A stretch of 58,157 nucleotides of DNA from Rhodospirillaceae bacterium (GCA_019694335.1 JAIBCD010000015.1:1-58157); one strand, 5' to 3'; shown: positions 9,412 to 19,777, counted from the first letter of the stretch. Translations and numbers: made by a program. The notes: generated from the sequence alone by a model not told the origin.

Positions 9412-9523
9412 GGTTGACCGCTCCTGTTTCGGTTCAGCCAGGATATCCCTCGTCTCGCGTGCGCGGCATCGCGCTGAACGAGGAAAGCAAGTATGGCGTG
9501 CAGAGTAGGGAATTCCTGTTTCG

Positions 9524-10621
9524 ATGAAGCATGAAGACCTCATCGACCTGATCAGGCTGACCCGCACCGATGGCGTCGGGCCTAAGTCCATCCGCGCGGC
9601 GCTCGACCGGTTCGGCGCGATCTCCGAAGCCATCGCCCAATGGCACCAGTGGAGCCGTGGGCGCGCGCTGGTCTCCATCCCCACCGCCGAAGCCGAATTC
9701 GTGGCTGCCTCAAAACTCGGCTTCACCTATCTCGGCTGGGACGATCCGCTCTATCCTGAACCGCTCCGCGCCATCGAGGACGCGCCGCCGGTGTTGGTGG
9801 TGAAGGGCAGCACATCCGTCCTCGCCAAACCCATGATCGCCATGGTCGGCGCCCGCAACGCCACTCTCAACGGCAAGCGGTTCGCCAAGCTGCTGGCGCA
9901 TGATCTCGCCAAGGCGGGCGCGGTGGTCATCTCCGGCATGGCGCGCGGGATCGACGGCGCGGCGCATGAAGGTGCCTTGGCGGCGCGTGGGGAGACCGTC
10001 GCGGTCCTGGCCGGCGGCACCGATGTGGTCTACCCGCCCGAACACCGCGACCTTTATGAGCGCATCGCCGCCGCCGGAGCCGTGATCTCGGAAATGCCAC
10101 CAGGCACCCAGCCGCAAGCCGCCCTGTTCCCGCGCCGCAACCGCATCATCTCCGGGGCCAGCCAAGCCGTGGCGGTGGTCGAGGCCACCTTGAAGTCGGG
10201 CTCCCTGATCACCGCCCGCATGGCCGCCGACCAGGGCCGGGAGGTGTTTGCCGTGCCCGGATCACCCCTCGACCCCCGGGCTCAGGGCCCCAACGGCCTG
10301 ATTCGCGACGGGGCCACCCTGATCCAGTCCGCCGGGGACGTCTTGGCTGCTTTACCTTCGTTAACACGCGATTTTTTGAAGTCGCCCCCGCAAAGCGCAC
10401 AACCCATTGAAATCCCTAAGTCCATCCCTAGGTCAGCGGTACGGCGCGCGGTTGAGGCCGCCCTGTCATCCACCCCTGCACCGGTTGACGAACTGGTCCG
10501 CCAGTGCCAAGTGTCGCCCGCCGTTTTGGCCGAGGTTCTGCTCGAATTGGAGCTGGCCGGAAGGCTGGAAAGGCTCCCGGGAAACCGGGTCGCACTGTTA
10601 TCCGATACCGGAAGAATTTGA
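9524..10621 (+). CDS. dprA: DNA-processing protein A
   Basis: DprA loads RecA on incoming single-stranded DNA during natural transformation and is widely conserved even in non-competent species. The 365-aa protein has an N-terminal HhH/SAM-like region (RTDGVGPKSIRAALDRFG), a Rossmann core at about residues 75-290 (GARNATLNGKRFA, SGMARGIDGAAHEGAL, AVLAGGTDVVYPPEH, FPRRNRIISGAS, SGSLITARMA) and a C-terminal winged helix (about 310-360). It starts 112 bp after the MepA-like gene's start (divergent). Followed by topA in the same direction. Confidence 0.95.
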   Translation: MKHEDLIDLIRLTRTDGVGPKSIRAALDRFGAISEAIAQWHQWSRGRALVSIPTAEAEFVAASKLGFTYLGWDDPLYPEPLRAIEDAPPVLVVKGSTSVLAKPMIAMVGARNATLNGKRFAKLLAHDLAKAGAVVISGMARGIDGAAHEGALAARGETVAVLAGGTDVVYPPEHRDLYERIAAAGAVISEMPPGTQPQAALFPRRNRIISGASQAVAVVEATLKSGSLITARMAADQGREVFAVPGSPLDPRAQGPNGLIRDGATLIQSAGDVLAALPSLTRDFLKSPPQSAQPIEIPKSIPRSAVRRAVEAALSSTPAPVDELVRQCQVSPAVLAEVLLELELAGRLERLPGNRVALLSDTGRI

Positions 10622-10742
10622 ATTTCTTAACTTTTCCGCGCTAACAGCCAGAATTCACGCTCCCTAAAACCGACCCCGGCGGCCGTCATCGGCTGGCGCC
10701 AAGGGGCTACGGACGGAGCAGGCGGACAAAGGAACTAAGCCT

Positions 10743-13577
10743 ATGCAGGTCGTTATTGTTGAGTCTCCGGCCAAGGCCAAGACCATCAACAAGTACCTAG
10801 GCGCCGATTACAAGGTGATCGCCTCCTACGGGCATATCCGTGACCTGCCCCCCAAGGACGGCTCCGTCCGCCCGGACGAGAACTTCGCCATGGACTGGGA
10901 GGTCGATAGCGGCTCCCAGAAACACCTCAAGGAAATCATTTCGTCCCTCAAGGGCGCCGACGGCCTGATCCTGGCCACCGACCCGGACCGCGAGGGCGAG
11001 GCCATCAGCTGGCACGTGCTGGACGAGCTGCGCAGCCACAAGGCGCTCGACGGCAAGAAGGTGAAGCGCGTCACTTTCAACGCCATCACCAAGAACGCCG
11101 TGCTGGACGCCATGGCGAACCCGCGCGACCTCGACATTCCGCTGGTGGACGCCTACCTCGCCCGCCGCGCGCTCGACTACCTGGTGGGCTTCACCCTGTC
11201 GCCGGTGCTGTGGCGCAAGCTGCCGGGCTCCAAGTCCGCCGGCCGCGTGCAGTCGGTTGCGCTGCGCATGATCTGCGATCGCGAATTGGAGATCGAGAAG
11301 TTCAAGGCCGAGGAATACTGGACTGTCGGCGCCGAAATGGCGACGCAGGCAAAAGAAGGCTTCGGCGCGCGTCTTACCCACTTCGAAGGCAAGAAGCTCG
11401 ACAAGTTCGACCTGAACGACGAAGCCAAGGCCACCCGCGCCGCCGCCGCCGTGCGTTCCGGTTCCTTCACCGTCACCGCGGTGGAGAAAAAGACCAAGCA
11501 GCGCCGGCCATATGCTCCCTTTACGACATCCACGCTGCAACAGGATGCGTCTCGCCGCCTTTATTTCTCCGCGCGCCAGACCATGGACCTCGCGCAGAAA
11601 CTCTATGAGGGCGTCGAGATCGATGGCGAGACCACAGGCCTGATCACCTATATGCGTACCGACGGCGTGCAGATGGACCAGGACGCCATCCACGCGGTGC
11701 GCGGCCTAGTCGCCGACCGCTACGGTAAGAAATACGTGCCGGAGCAGTTCCGCATCTACAAGTCCAAGGCCAAGAACGCACAGGAAGCCCACGAAGCCAT
11801 CCGCCCCACCGATATCCGCCGCACGCCGGAAATCGTGGCGAAATACGTGAGCGCCGATCAGCTGAAGCTCTATGAGCTGATCTGGAAGCGCACCATGGCC
11901 AGCCAGATGGAATCCGCCATCGTCGATGGCGTGTCGGTGACCGCTTCGACCCCGGACGGCCGGACGCAAGTGCGCGCCAACGGCTCGACCATCGTGTTCA
12001 AGGGCTACCTGGAAGTTTATGACGACACCCCGGCGCCCACTTCAAAAGAAAGTGTGGCGAAAGAGGCCAAGAAGGACGACGGCAAAGACCCGACTGGCGA
12101 CGAGGAGGACGAAAGCCTCGGCCGCCTGCTGCCGGCGATGACCGAAGGCCAGAAACTCGATGTCGTCAGCGTCCTGCCGGAACAGCATTTCACCCAGCCG
12201 CCGCCGCGCTTCTCGGAAGCCAGCCTGGTGAAGGCGCTGGAAGAAAAAGGCATCGGCCGCCCCTCCACCTACGCCTCTATCATCCAGGTGCTGCAGGACC
12301 GCAAGTATGTGCGCATGGATGGCCGCCGCTTCATCCCGGAAGACCGCGGCCGCGTGGTGATCGCGTTCCTGGAAAGCTTTTTCCTGCGCTACGTCGAATA
12401 CAACTTCACCGCCGACCTCGAGAACCAGCTGGACGAGATCTCGTCCGGCAACCTTGATTGGAAGCAGGTGCTGGCCGATTTCTGGCGCGACTTCGCCGCC
12501 GCCATCGACGGCACCAAGGATCTGACCCGCACCGCGGTGATCGACGCCCTGGACGAACTGCTGGAGCCGCACCTGTTCCCGGTGCGCGCCGACGGCACCA
12601 ACCCGCGCGTCTGCCCGGCCTGCACCGACGGCCGCATCGGCCTGAAGTTCGGCAAGTTCGGCTCGTTCATCGGCTGCTCGCGCTACCCCGAGTGCCGCTA
12701 CACCCGGCCCTTGGGCACGCCGGACGGCGCCAACGGGCAATTCGTGCTCGATGGGCCGAAGGATTTGGGCGCCGATCCCGTCTCCGGATTGAAGGTCACG
12801 CTGCGCGTCGGCCCCTATGGTCCTTACGTCCAGCTTGGCGGCGAGGAAGTCGCTCCCGCCCCGCCTGCGCCCAAAGTCGAGGCTGACGCCGGCGAAGTGG
12901 ACCCCAAGGCCAAGAAGAAAAAGAAGAAAGCCGCGCCCAAGGACAAACCCAAGCGCATGTCGCTGCCCAAGGGCACCGATCCCAACGACGTGGATCTCGC
13001 CAAGGCGCTGAAGCTGCTGGCGCTGCCGCGCGAGATCGGCCCCGACCCCGAGACCGGCGACATGATCCTGGCGGGCATCGGCCGTTTCGGGCCGTACCTG
13101 AAGGTCGGTTCACGCTACCAGTCGCTGCCCAAGGACGACGATGTCCTGGAGATCGGCCTCAACCGCGCCGTCGTGGTGCTGATCGAAGGCAAGGAGCGCC
13201 AGGGCAAGCGCGCCGGCGGTGGTTCCGCCAAGACCTTGGGCGAACATCCCGAGGATAAGAAACCCGTGACCTTGCGCTCGGGCCGTTTCGGCCCATATGT
13301 CCAGCACGGCCAGCTCCGCGCCACGCTGACGCGCGACCTGGAACCGGATACCGTGACCCTGGATGCCGCCGTCGCCCTGCTCGCGGCCAAGGCCGCCAAG
13401 GGCGCCGCCCCGGCCAAAGGCAAAAAGGCCGCTGCCGAGGCAGCGCCCCCTGCCCCCAAGGCCAAGAAATCGACTTCGGCCAAAGCGGTAAAATCGCCGA
13501 AGGCTAAGACAGACCCGGCTGTCAAAACCCCCAAACCCAAAGCGGGCGCCCGCGTGCCCCGCAAAGCTGCTGAATAA
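10743..13577 (+). CDS. topA: DNA topoisomerase I
   Basis: Type IA topoisomerase that relaxes negative supercoils, 944 aa. The Toprim domain opens MQVVIVESPAKAKTINKYLG and has ATDPDREGEAISWH. The catalytic Tyr is in LITYMRTDG at about residue 303. One zinc-ribbon unit (CPACTDGRIGLKFGKFGSFI) lies near residue 624. Three glycine-rich C-terminal repeats follow (VGPYGPYVQLG, IGRFGPYLKVG, SGRFGPYVQHG), then a Lys/Ala/Pro tail of about 70 residues. ATG 10743 has AAGGAAC eight bases upstream. An acidic insert (DDGKDPTGDEEDESLG) sits mid-protein. Confidence 0.97.
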   Translation: MQVVIVESPAKAKTINKYLGADYKVIASYGHIRDLPPKDGSVRPDENFAMDWEVDSGSQKHLKEIISSLKGADGLILATDPDREGEAISWHVLDELRSHKALDGKKVKRVTFNAITKNAVLDAMANPRDLDIPLVDAYLARRALDYLVGFTLSPVLWRKLPGSKSAGRVQSVALRMICDRELEIEKFKAEEYWTVGAEMATQAKEGFGARLTHFEGKKLDKFDLNDEAKATRAAAAVRSGSFTVTAVEKKTKQRRPYAPFTTSTLQQDASRRLYFSARQTMDLAQKLYEGVEIDGETTGLITYMRTDGVQMDQDAIHAVRGLVADRYGKKYVPEQFRIYKSKAKNAQEAHEAIRPTDIRRTPEIVAKYVSADQLKLYELIWKRTMASQMESAIVDGVSVTASTPDGRTQVRANGSTIVFKGYLEVYDDTPAPTSKESVAKEAKKDDGKDPTGDEEDESLGRLLPAMTEGQKLDVVSVLPEQHFTQPPPRFSEASLVKALEEKGIGRPSTYASIIQVLQDRKYVRMDGRRFIPEDRGRVVIAFLESFFLRYVEYNFTADLENQLDEISSGNLDWKQVLADFWRDFAAAIDGTKDLTRTAVIDALDELLEPHLFPVRADGTNPRVCPACTDGRIGLKFGKFGSFIGCSRYPECRYTRPLGTPDGANGQFVLDGPKDLGADPVSGLKVTLRVGPYGPYVQLGGEEVAPAPPAPKVEADAGEVDPKAKKKKKKAAPKDKPKRMSLPKGTDPNDVDLAKALKLLALPREIGPDPETGDMILAGIGRFGPYLKVGSRYQSLPKDDDVLEIGLNRAVVVLIEGKERQGKRAGGGSAKTLGEHPEDKKPVTLRSGRFGPYVQHGQLRATLTRDLEPDTVTLDAAVALLAAKAAKGAAPAKGKKAAAEAAPPAPKAKKSTSAKAVKSPKAKTDPAVKTPKPKAGARVPRKAAE

Positions 13578-13588
13578 AGAAGACACCT

Positions 13589-15886
13589 ATTAAGAAGAAA
13601 AACACTTCGGTTCCTTCGCGGGACCAGATCCTCGCCTTCATCCGCGAGTCAAAGACCCAAGTCGATAAACGCGAAATCGCGCGCGCCTTCGGAATCCGGG
13701 GCGCGGACAAGATCAAGCTCAAAGCCATCCTGAAAGACCTCGCCCTCACGGGCGAGGTGGAACGCGGCGACAAAAAACGCGTGGGCATTGGCGTGTTGCC
13801 GCCAGTCACGGTCATCGACATCACCCACGCCGACAAGGACGGCGACCTGTTCGCCAAGCCCGCCGAGTGGACCTCCGACGCCGCGCCACCGAAAATCCTG
13901 GTGCTGCTGCCGAAACGGGGCGGCCCCAAGCGCGGACGCGAACGGCCGCTGACCGTGGGCGTGGGCGACCGCGTGCTCGCGCGCCTGGCGCCCGCCGGCG
14001 ACGACACCTACGAGGCCCGGCCCATGAAACGCCTGGCCGCAGCGCCCCAGAGCATGATCGGGGTGTTCGAGGCCGCCAAGGACGGCGGCGGATACCTGCG
14101 TCCGGTCGATAAACGCATCCGCGACACTGTCGCCATCCCCGCCAAGGACACGCTGGGCGCCAAGCAGGGCGACCTGCTGTCCGTGCAGGTCACCGACCAG
14201 CCGCGCCACGGACCATGGCGGGCCAAGGTCACCGAACGCCTCGGCCGCATCGACACGCCCAAGCACCTCTCGCTGATCGCGATCCACGCCCACGGCTTGC
14301 CCCATGTGTTCAGCGACGACGCGCAAGCCCAGGCGAAAAACGCCAAAGCCGCGACGCTCGGCAACCGCGACGACTTGCGCAACATCCCGCTGGTCACCAT
14401 TGACGGCGAGGACGCCCGCGACTTCGACGACGCGGTGTTCGCCGAACCGGACACCGACCCCAAGAACCCCGGCGGCTGGCATATCCTAGTCGCCATCGCC
14501 GACGTCGCCTGGTACGTGCGCACCGGCGACGCCCTGGACCGCGACGCCTATGCGCGCGGCAACTCGGTCTATTTCCCCGACCGCGTGGTGCCGATGCTGC
14601 CGGAGGAACTCTCCAACGGCTGGTGCTCGCTGAAACCTCACGAGGACCGGCCCTGCCTCGCCGCCCATATGTGGCTCGACAAGCACGGCAAGGTGTTCCG
14701 CCACCAGATCATCCGCGGCCTGATGCGCTCGGCCGCGCGCCTGACCTACGACCAGGTGCAGAAGGCCAAGGACGGCCACACCGACGAGGTCACCGGCCCG
14801 CTGATGAAGGATGTGATCGAGCCGCTGTACGGCGCCTACCGGGCGCTGGACGAGGCCCGCTCCAAGCGCGGCACGCTGGAACTCGACATCACCGAACGCA
14901 AGATCATCGTCGACCACGACGGCCATATCACCGGCGTGGTGCCGCGCGCGCGCTACGACTCCCACAAGCTGATCGAGGAATTCATGATCGCCGCCAACGT
15001 CGCGGCGGCGGAAACCCTGGCGGCCTCGGCGTATCCCGCCGTCTACCGCATCCACGACCGGCCCGATCCGGAACGCGTGGACGCCCTGCGCGAGGCCCTC
15101 GGCACCCTCAACATCGCCGTGCCCAAGGCCGACGCCCTCAAGCCGCAGGATTTCAATAAAATCCTCGGCCAGGTGCGCGAGACCCCGAACGAAAACCTGG
15201 TCAACACCCTGGTCCTGCGCACCCAGTCCCAGGCGATCTACAGCAAGGACAACATCGGCCACTTCGGGCTGGGCCTGCGCAAATACGTTCACTTCACCTC
15301 GCCTATCCGGCGCTACTCGGACCTGCTGGTGCACCGCGCCCTGATCGCGGCGAAAAAGCTGGGCGAAGGCGGCTGGTCCGCGAACCACGACCCCAACCTC
15401 GACCCGATCACCGAGCATATCTCGGCCACCGAGCGCCGCGCGGCGATGGCGGAACGCCAGACCGTGGACCGCTTCACCGCCGCCTTCCTCGCCACCAAGA
15501 CCGGCGCCGTGTTCCGGGGCCGCATCTCGGGCGTGTCGCGGTTCGGGGTGTTCGTGAACCTGGAAGCCACCGGCGCCGACGGCATCCTGCCCATGCGCGG
15601 GCTCCCGCAGGACTTCTATGACCTGGACGAGCGCAACCATCTATTGGTCGGGCGCCGCCATGGCCTGACCCTTCGCACCGGCGATATCGTCGATGTGCGC
15701 TTGCGGGAAACCGACGACGTGGCGGGCAGTATTGTTTTTGAATATGTGGATCGCGCGGATAATATAAAGCGTCCTGGGGAGGATGACCGAGAAGGCAGAG
15801 GCGGGGGCCGGCCACCTCGACATAACTCCAAGGGCAAGAATTTTTCCCACTCTAAGGGACACCCTCGGAAACATCGCCGCAGATGA
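13589..15886 (+). CDS. rnr: Ribonuclease R, start codon apparently non-AUG
   Basis: 3'-5' exoribonuclease of the RNB family. The first ATG/GTG/TTG in frame is GTG 13757, but homology clearly begins earlier: from 13589 the frame reads IKKKNTSVPSRDQILAFIRE, then an intact winged-helix (VDKREIARAFGIRGADKIKL). A stop lies in frame at 13571-13573. Only ATA (13574), ATT (13589) or other rare starts are available; I chose ATT because AGAAGA lies just upstream. The RNB signature DARDFDDAVFAE, an S1 domain (FRGRISGVSRFGVFVNLEATG) and a basic tail follow. Length is then 765 aa. The stop overlaps the next gene (ATGA). Confidence 0.9.
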   Translation: MKKKNTSVPSRDQILAFIRESKTQVDKREIARAFGIRGADKIKLKAILKDLALTGEVERGDKKRVGIGVLPPVTVIDITHADKDGDLFAKPAEWTSDAAPPKILVLLPKRGGPKRGRERPLTVGVGDRVLARLAPAGDDTYEARPMKRLAAAPQSMIGVFEAAKDGGGYLRPVDKRIRDTVAIPAKDTLGAKQGDLLSVQVTDQPRHGPWRAKVTERLGRIDTPKHLSLIAIHAHGLPHVFSDDAQAQAKNAKAATLGNRDDLRNIPLVTIDGEDARDFDDAVFAEPDTDPKNPGGWHILVAIADVAWYVRTGDALDRDAYARGNSVYFPDRVVPMLPEELSNGWCSLKPHEDRPCLAAHMWLDKHGKVFRHQIIRGLMRSAARLTYDQVQKAKDGHTDEVTGPLMKDVIEPLYGAYRALDEARSKRGTLELDITERKIIVDHDGHITGVVPRARYDSHKLIEEFMIAANVAAAETLAASAYPAVYRIHDRPDPERVDALREALGTLNIAVPKADALKPQDFNKILGQVRETPNENLVNTLVLRTQSQAIYSKDNIGHFGLGLRKYVHFTSPIRRYSDLLVHRALIAAKKLGEGGWSANHDPNLDPITEHISATERRAAMAERQTVDRFTAAFLATKTGAVFRGRISGVSRFGVFVNLEATGADGILPMRGLPQDFYDLDERNHLLVGRRHGLTLRTGDIVDVRLRETDDVAGSIVFEYVDRADNIKRPGEDDREGRGGGRPPRHNSKGKNFSHSKGHPRKHRRR

Positions 15887-17520
15887 AGCCCCTCGCCAGG
15901 TATGCCGTCACCACCGCCGCGCTTTTGAGCCTCGCCGCCTGCGCCGGCGGCGAGAGCACGCGCCGCATCTCCACCGACAGCCGCCGCCTTCAGCCCGTGA
16001 TCATGGACGGTCTCAACCTGACCGCCATGAACCAGGTGTTCGTGAAAGGCTTCTCCGAGATCAAGGACCGGATGATCGACGATCCGGACATGGACAAGGT
16101 GATCGCCGAAGGCCTGACCGGGTTCAGCAAGATCGACCCCGAAATCGTGGTGGCGGTCGAGAGCGGCCACATCAAGATCCGCCGCGAGCACGACGACGGC
16201 ATCCCACCGGTGACCCTTGGCGACGTGCCGGTGGTCACCGGCGGCGCCGCGCGCAGCACGATCCCGGGCTGGAGCCGCGCGGTGCTCACCGCCATCATCG
16301 CCGCGCGCCAGTCCTCGCCGCTCTTGCATGCCGCGGAGGCCGAGGATTTCTACACCGTGGTGTTCCAGGCGGCGATCGCCAAGCTCGACCCCTATTCCCA
16401 TTACTCCAACCGCCGCGACGCGGTGCGGACCCGTCTTGTCAGAGATGGCATCATCGGCCTCGGCATCCGCATGGTGGCCGTGGACGAGGGCGCGCAGATC
16501 CAGGCCATCGTCGGCGACGGCCCCGGCGAGAAGGCCGGCCTCGAGATCAACGACATCATCACCGCCGCCGACGGCCGCAAGCTGGCGAAGGTGCCGTTCG
16601 CGGAGCTGCGCCGCATCCTCGACGGCTCCAAGGACACCATGGTCAGCCTGACCGTCAAACGGGCGGGCGTCGAGGAGCCGATCACCGTCCTCGCCCAGCG
16701 CGAGCTGATCGTGCCCGATACGGTCACCTACAAGAACCTGGACGGCGTCGCCGAGCTCAAGATCCGCAGCTTCAACCAGCGCACCGCCGCCGCGGTTGAA
16801 CGCGCGGTCGAAGCCGTGCGCGCCGAGGAAATGCAAAATAAAGCTGGCGGCAAGCTCAAGGGCATCATCCTCGATTTCCGCAGCGACCCGGGCGGGCTGC
16901 TCGACCAGGCGGTGGAGATGTCCGACCTGTTCCTGAGCGAAGGCTCGATCATCTCCCTCGATGGCCGCCATCCCGGCGCCAAGCAGTATTACGCGGCCTC
17001 GGGCCAGGACATCGCGCCGGGCGTTCCGATCGCGATTGTCGTCGATGGCCGTACCGCCTCGGCGGCCGAGATCGTCACCGCCGCGCTCCAGGACCAGGGC
17101 CGCGCCGTGGTGGTCGGCACCGGCACCCTGGGCAAAGGCTCGGTGCAGACGGTCGTGCGCCTGCCCAACGGCGGCGAGATGGGCCTGACCTGGGCCCACG
17201 CCACCACGCCGCGCGGCGCCGCGCTCAACGGCCTCGGTATCCTGCCCGATGTCTGCCTCGCCGGCCTGCCCGGTCCGACCCTGGACCAGGCGCTGGGTTT
17301 CATCGCGGCGGGCACCAACCCCACCGCCGAAGCCCGCCACCGCTGGAAACTGCCCAAGGACGATCCGCAAACCCACGCCGCCTTGCGCGCGCTGTGCCCG
17401 GCCGAAGCCCACCTCGACCGCGACATCGACACCGACGTCGCCCGCAAGCTCCTGGCCGAGCCCAAACTCTACGCCAAGCTCTCCACGCCCGAGGGCCCGC
17501 AGACCGCCAGCAAGCCGTAG
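15883..17520 (+). CDS. S41 C-terminal processing peptidase, lipoprotein
   Basis: A 545-aa periplasmic protease anchored as a lipoprotein: signal peptide with lipobox SLAAC, Cys20. A PDZ domain lies at about residues 180-275 (GLGIRMVAV, GDGPGEKAGLEINDIITAADG). The S41 catalytic core follows with Ser393 in DGRTASAAEI and Lys418 in GTLGKGSVQT, the Ser-Lys dyad of the family. Relatives trim tails of periplasmic substrates such as murein hydrolases or photosystem proteins; the substrate here is unknown. Its ATG overlaps the rnr stop. Confidence 0.9.
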   Translation: MKPLARYAVTTAALLSLAACAGGESTRRISTDSRRLQPVIMDGLNLTAMNQVFVKGFSEIKDRMIDDPDMDKVIAEGLTGFSKIDPEIVVAVESGHIKIRREHDDGIPPVTLGDVPVVTGGAARSTIPGWSRAVLTAIIAARQSSPLLHAAEAEDFYTVVFQAAIAKLDPYSHYSNRRDAVRTRLVRDGIIGLGIRMVAVDEGAQIQAIVGDGPGEKAGLEINDIITAADGRKLAKVPFAELRRILDGSKDTMVSLTVKRAGVEEPITVLAQRELIVPDTVTYKNLDGVAELKIRSFNQRTAAAVERAVEAVRAEEMQNKAGGKLKGIILDFRSDPGGLLDQAVEMSDLFLSEGSIISLDGRHPGAKQYYAASGQDIAPGVPIAIVVDGRTASAAEIVTAALQDQGRAVVVGTGTLGKGSVQTVVRLPNGGEMGLTWAHATTPRGAALNGLGILPDVCLAGLPGPTLDQALGFIAAGTNPTAEARHRWKLPKDDPQTHAALRALCPAEAHLDRDIDTDVARKLLAEPKLYAKLSTPEGPQTASKP

Positions 17521-17533
17521 CCAGCCCGGCGGC

Positions 17534-19777
17534 TCACGACCCGGACGGATTGGTCGGCACCGTCGTCGGGATCGCCGGGAAGGTGCACACCGTGCTCATG
17601 TCGGTGATCACGCCGACCTTGGTGTTGTTGAGCAGGTGCTGGATATAGCCGATGAATTGGTTCTGCACCGTGACGATGTAGTGCATCACCGACGCGCTGG
17701 GCGTGATGTTGGCGGCCGCCTCGATGGCCGATATCGCCACCATCACCTGGCCGTTGGCGGGGATCGACCCCGACGTGTATGTCCCGAGGGTCGCGCCGGT
17801 CGCCGCGTCGGCGATGTTGAGCAACACCGGCGCCGCGGCCGCGCTGGTGTTGTAGGCCACGATGGAACTGGGATACCCGGCGGCGCCCAGGGTCGAGGCG
17901 TGCACGTTGACGGCCCGCGTCAGGATCGGCGCGGTGCCGGAATCGCAGGTCGACAGATTGGTGAGCGTGCCGTCGCCGGGCTTCCACAGGACATGCTGGA
18001 ACGTGCCGTTGAATTGCGCCCGCATGGTGACCGAATACATCGTCGGCTTGGCGCCGAAGGCCGACAGCGCGCCCTCGAGAGTGGCGATGGCGTACTGCGG
18101 CGCGGTTCCGGGCGCGATGCTGGGGCTGGTCCACTGGCCGAGCGCCACGCCGCTGGCATAGTCCGACAGGGTCACGGTCACCGTGCCCGCGGCGCCGCTG
18201 GCATTGTAGAAACGCAGGAACGACTGGTAGGTGCCGGATGCGGTCGAGAACACCCCAGCCTGGCGCAGGACGCCGGTGGTGTTGCGGGTGAAGGTGCCGG
18301 TCACGGCCTTGTCGGCGTTCATGGTGAGCGAACAGGTGCTCGCCGTGCCGGTGCAAGCGCCGCCCCAGCCGATGAAGCTCGATCCGGCCTCGGCGGTGGC
18401 GGTCAGGGTGACCACCGTGCCGTCGGTATAGGTTGTCTGCGCCGGGTTGGCGACGACCGCGCCGGCGCCGCCGCCGGCCGTGGTCACCGCCAGGCTGTAG
18501 CTATTGACGGCGTTGAAGGTCACGGTCACCGACCGGGCGGTGCTCATGGTGACGGTACAGGTCGCCCCGGTGCCGGTGCAGGCGCCGCCCCAGCCGGCGA
18601 AGACCGAGCCGCTGGCCGGCGTGGGCGTCAGGACCACCACCGTGCCGGGCGAATAAGTGGTCGCGAACGGGTTCGCCCCCACCGTGCCGCTTCCGGTGCC
18701 GGCATAGACCACGGTCAGGTCATAGGTCAAGGTGCTGTTGAAGGTCGCGGTCACCGTCGTGTTGGCGGTCATGGTGACCGTGCAGGTGAGCGCCGTGCCG
18801 GTGCAGCCGCCGCCCGACCAGCTTGCCAGGGCCGAGCCGCTCCCCGGCGCCGCGGTCACGGTCACCACCGTGCCGGCCGGGTAGGCCGAGGCGATCGGAT
18901 TGACGCTCAGAGCTCCGGTACCGGTTCCAGCGGTTTTAGTTGTCAACGCATAGGTACTGGCGCGCACGAAGGTCGCGGACACCGTCGTGTTGGCGGTTAT
19001 GGTGACCGTGCAGGTGGTGCTGGTCGTGCTGGCGCAAGGACCGCTCCAGGCGGAGAACTGCGAGCCGCTGGCCGCGTTCGCGGTCAGGGTGACGACATTG
19101 CCATAGGAATAGGTCGTCTGCTGCGGGCTGACGGCGATTGTTCCGGTTCCCGCGCCGGTCGTGCTCGCCGTCAGCGTATAGGCCACAGCCGGACTGGCGA
19201 TCGCCGTCACGATCGGGATGGTCTCGAAGGTCTGGCTGGCATTGCTGGCGTTATAGATCGACCCCTTCAGGCTGACCGACGATTGGTACACGGAAAGGCC
19301 GCTGCCGTTGCTGTAGGAGACGTTGGTGACCTGGAACGCGACCGTGCCGTTGGTTGTGACCGCGCAGCCTTCGAAGATCAGCCTGACCTGCACCACCGTG
19401 GTGGTCTGGCAGGTCATTCCGGCGATGGCCGGCGTGGTGCTCGTGGAGAAACTGGCGGCGCCGCTGATATCGATCGCGATGCTGATGCGCGTCGATGGCG
19501 TGTAGGCATTGCCGGTGGTGAGCGTGAACGATTGCGGACCGAGCACGACCGCATCCGCCGCCGCCTGAGCACCGGTCAGGACGGTGGCGGGAACCGTCAC
19601 CGCACTCAGAGTGCCGATGGTCGCCGCATAACCCAAGGCCGGCCACAGGATCACGAGCGCGAGCAGCACCGCACGCACGGCAACCGTCAGCCGCCGCCCA
19701 CGGAAAAATGCCGGCCCGCCGCGAAACGTCACCTTTGCCCCCGTCGCACCAAAAATCTGGTTGGAACGGTGTAACAC
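17534..19777 (-). CDS. Secreted protein with four InlB-like repeats and a paired C-terminal module
   Basis: A 747-aa exported protein; signal peptide at about residues 30-52 (VAVRAVLLALVILWPALGYA). The GTG at 19777 is the farthest start; an internal GTG at 19732 is equally plausible. Residues 55-195 form a beta-rich head. Four tandem repeats of about 72 residues (about 200-492) follow the plan G-x-G-T-x-x-x-NP...TVVTLTA...GWGGACTG...TCTVTM...VTATF, each with a cysteine pair, matching divergent InlB B-repeat-like domains. Residues about 505-745 hold two copies of a module also found at 28056-31367 and 53919-56831 (FLRFYNASGAAGTVTV...; GYIQHLL...MSTVC). Likely adhesin-like or structural; convergent with the S41 gene. 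Confidence 0.8.
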   Translation of the reverse strand: MLHRSNQIFGATGAKVTFRGGPAFFRGRRLTVAVRAVLLALVILWPALGYAATIGTLSAVTVPATVLTGAQAAADAVVLGPQSFTLTTGNAYTPSTRISIAIDISGAASFSTSTTPAIAGMTCQTTTVVQVRLIFEGCAVTTNGTVAFQVTNVSYSNGSGLSVYQSSVSLKGSIYNASNASQTFETIPIVTAIASPAVAYTLTASTTGAGTGTIAVSPQQTTYSYGNVVTLTANAASGSQFSAWSGPCASTTSTTCTVTITANTTVSATFVRASTYALTTKTAGTGTGALSVNPIASAYPAGTVVTVTAAPGSGSALASWSGGGCTGTALTCTVTMTANTTVTATFNSTLTYDLTVVYAGTGSGTVGANPFATTYSPGTVVVLTPTPASGSVFAGWGGACTGTGATCTVTMSTARSVTVTFNAVNSYSLAVTTAGGGAGAVVANPAQTTYTDGTVVTLTATAEAGSSFIGWGGACTGTASTCSLTMNADKAVTGTFTRNTTGVLRQAGVFSTASGTYQSFLRFYNASGAAGTVTVTLSDYASGVALGQWTSPSIAPGTAPQYAIATLEGALSAFGAKPTMYSVTMRAQFNGTFQHVLWKPGDGTLTNLSTCDSGTAPILTRAVNVHASTLGAAGYPSSIVAYNTSAAAAPVLLNIADAATGATLGTYTSGSIPANGQVMVAISAIEAAANITPSASVMHYIVTVQNQFIGYIQHLLNNTKVGVITDMSTVCTFPAIPTTVPTNPSGS

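Noticed and set aside
17249-19774. Plus-strand open frame of 841 codons across the InlB-like repeat gene
   Set aside because: Gly/Arg/His-rich shadow of the repeats; it overlaps the end of the certain S41 protease gene.
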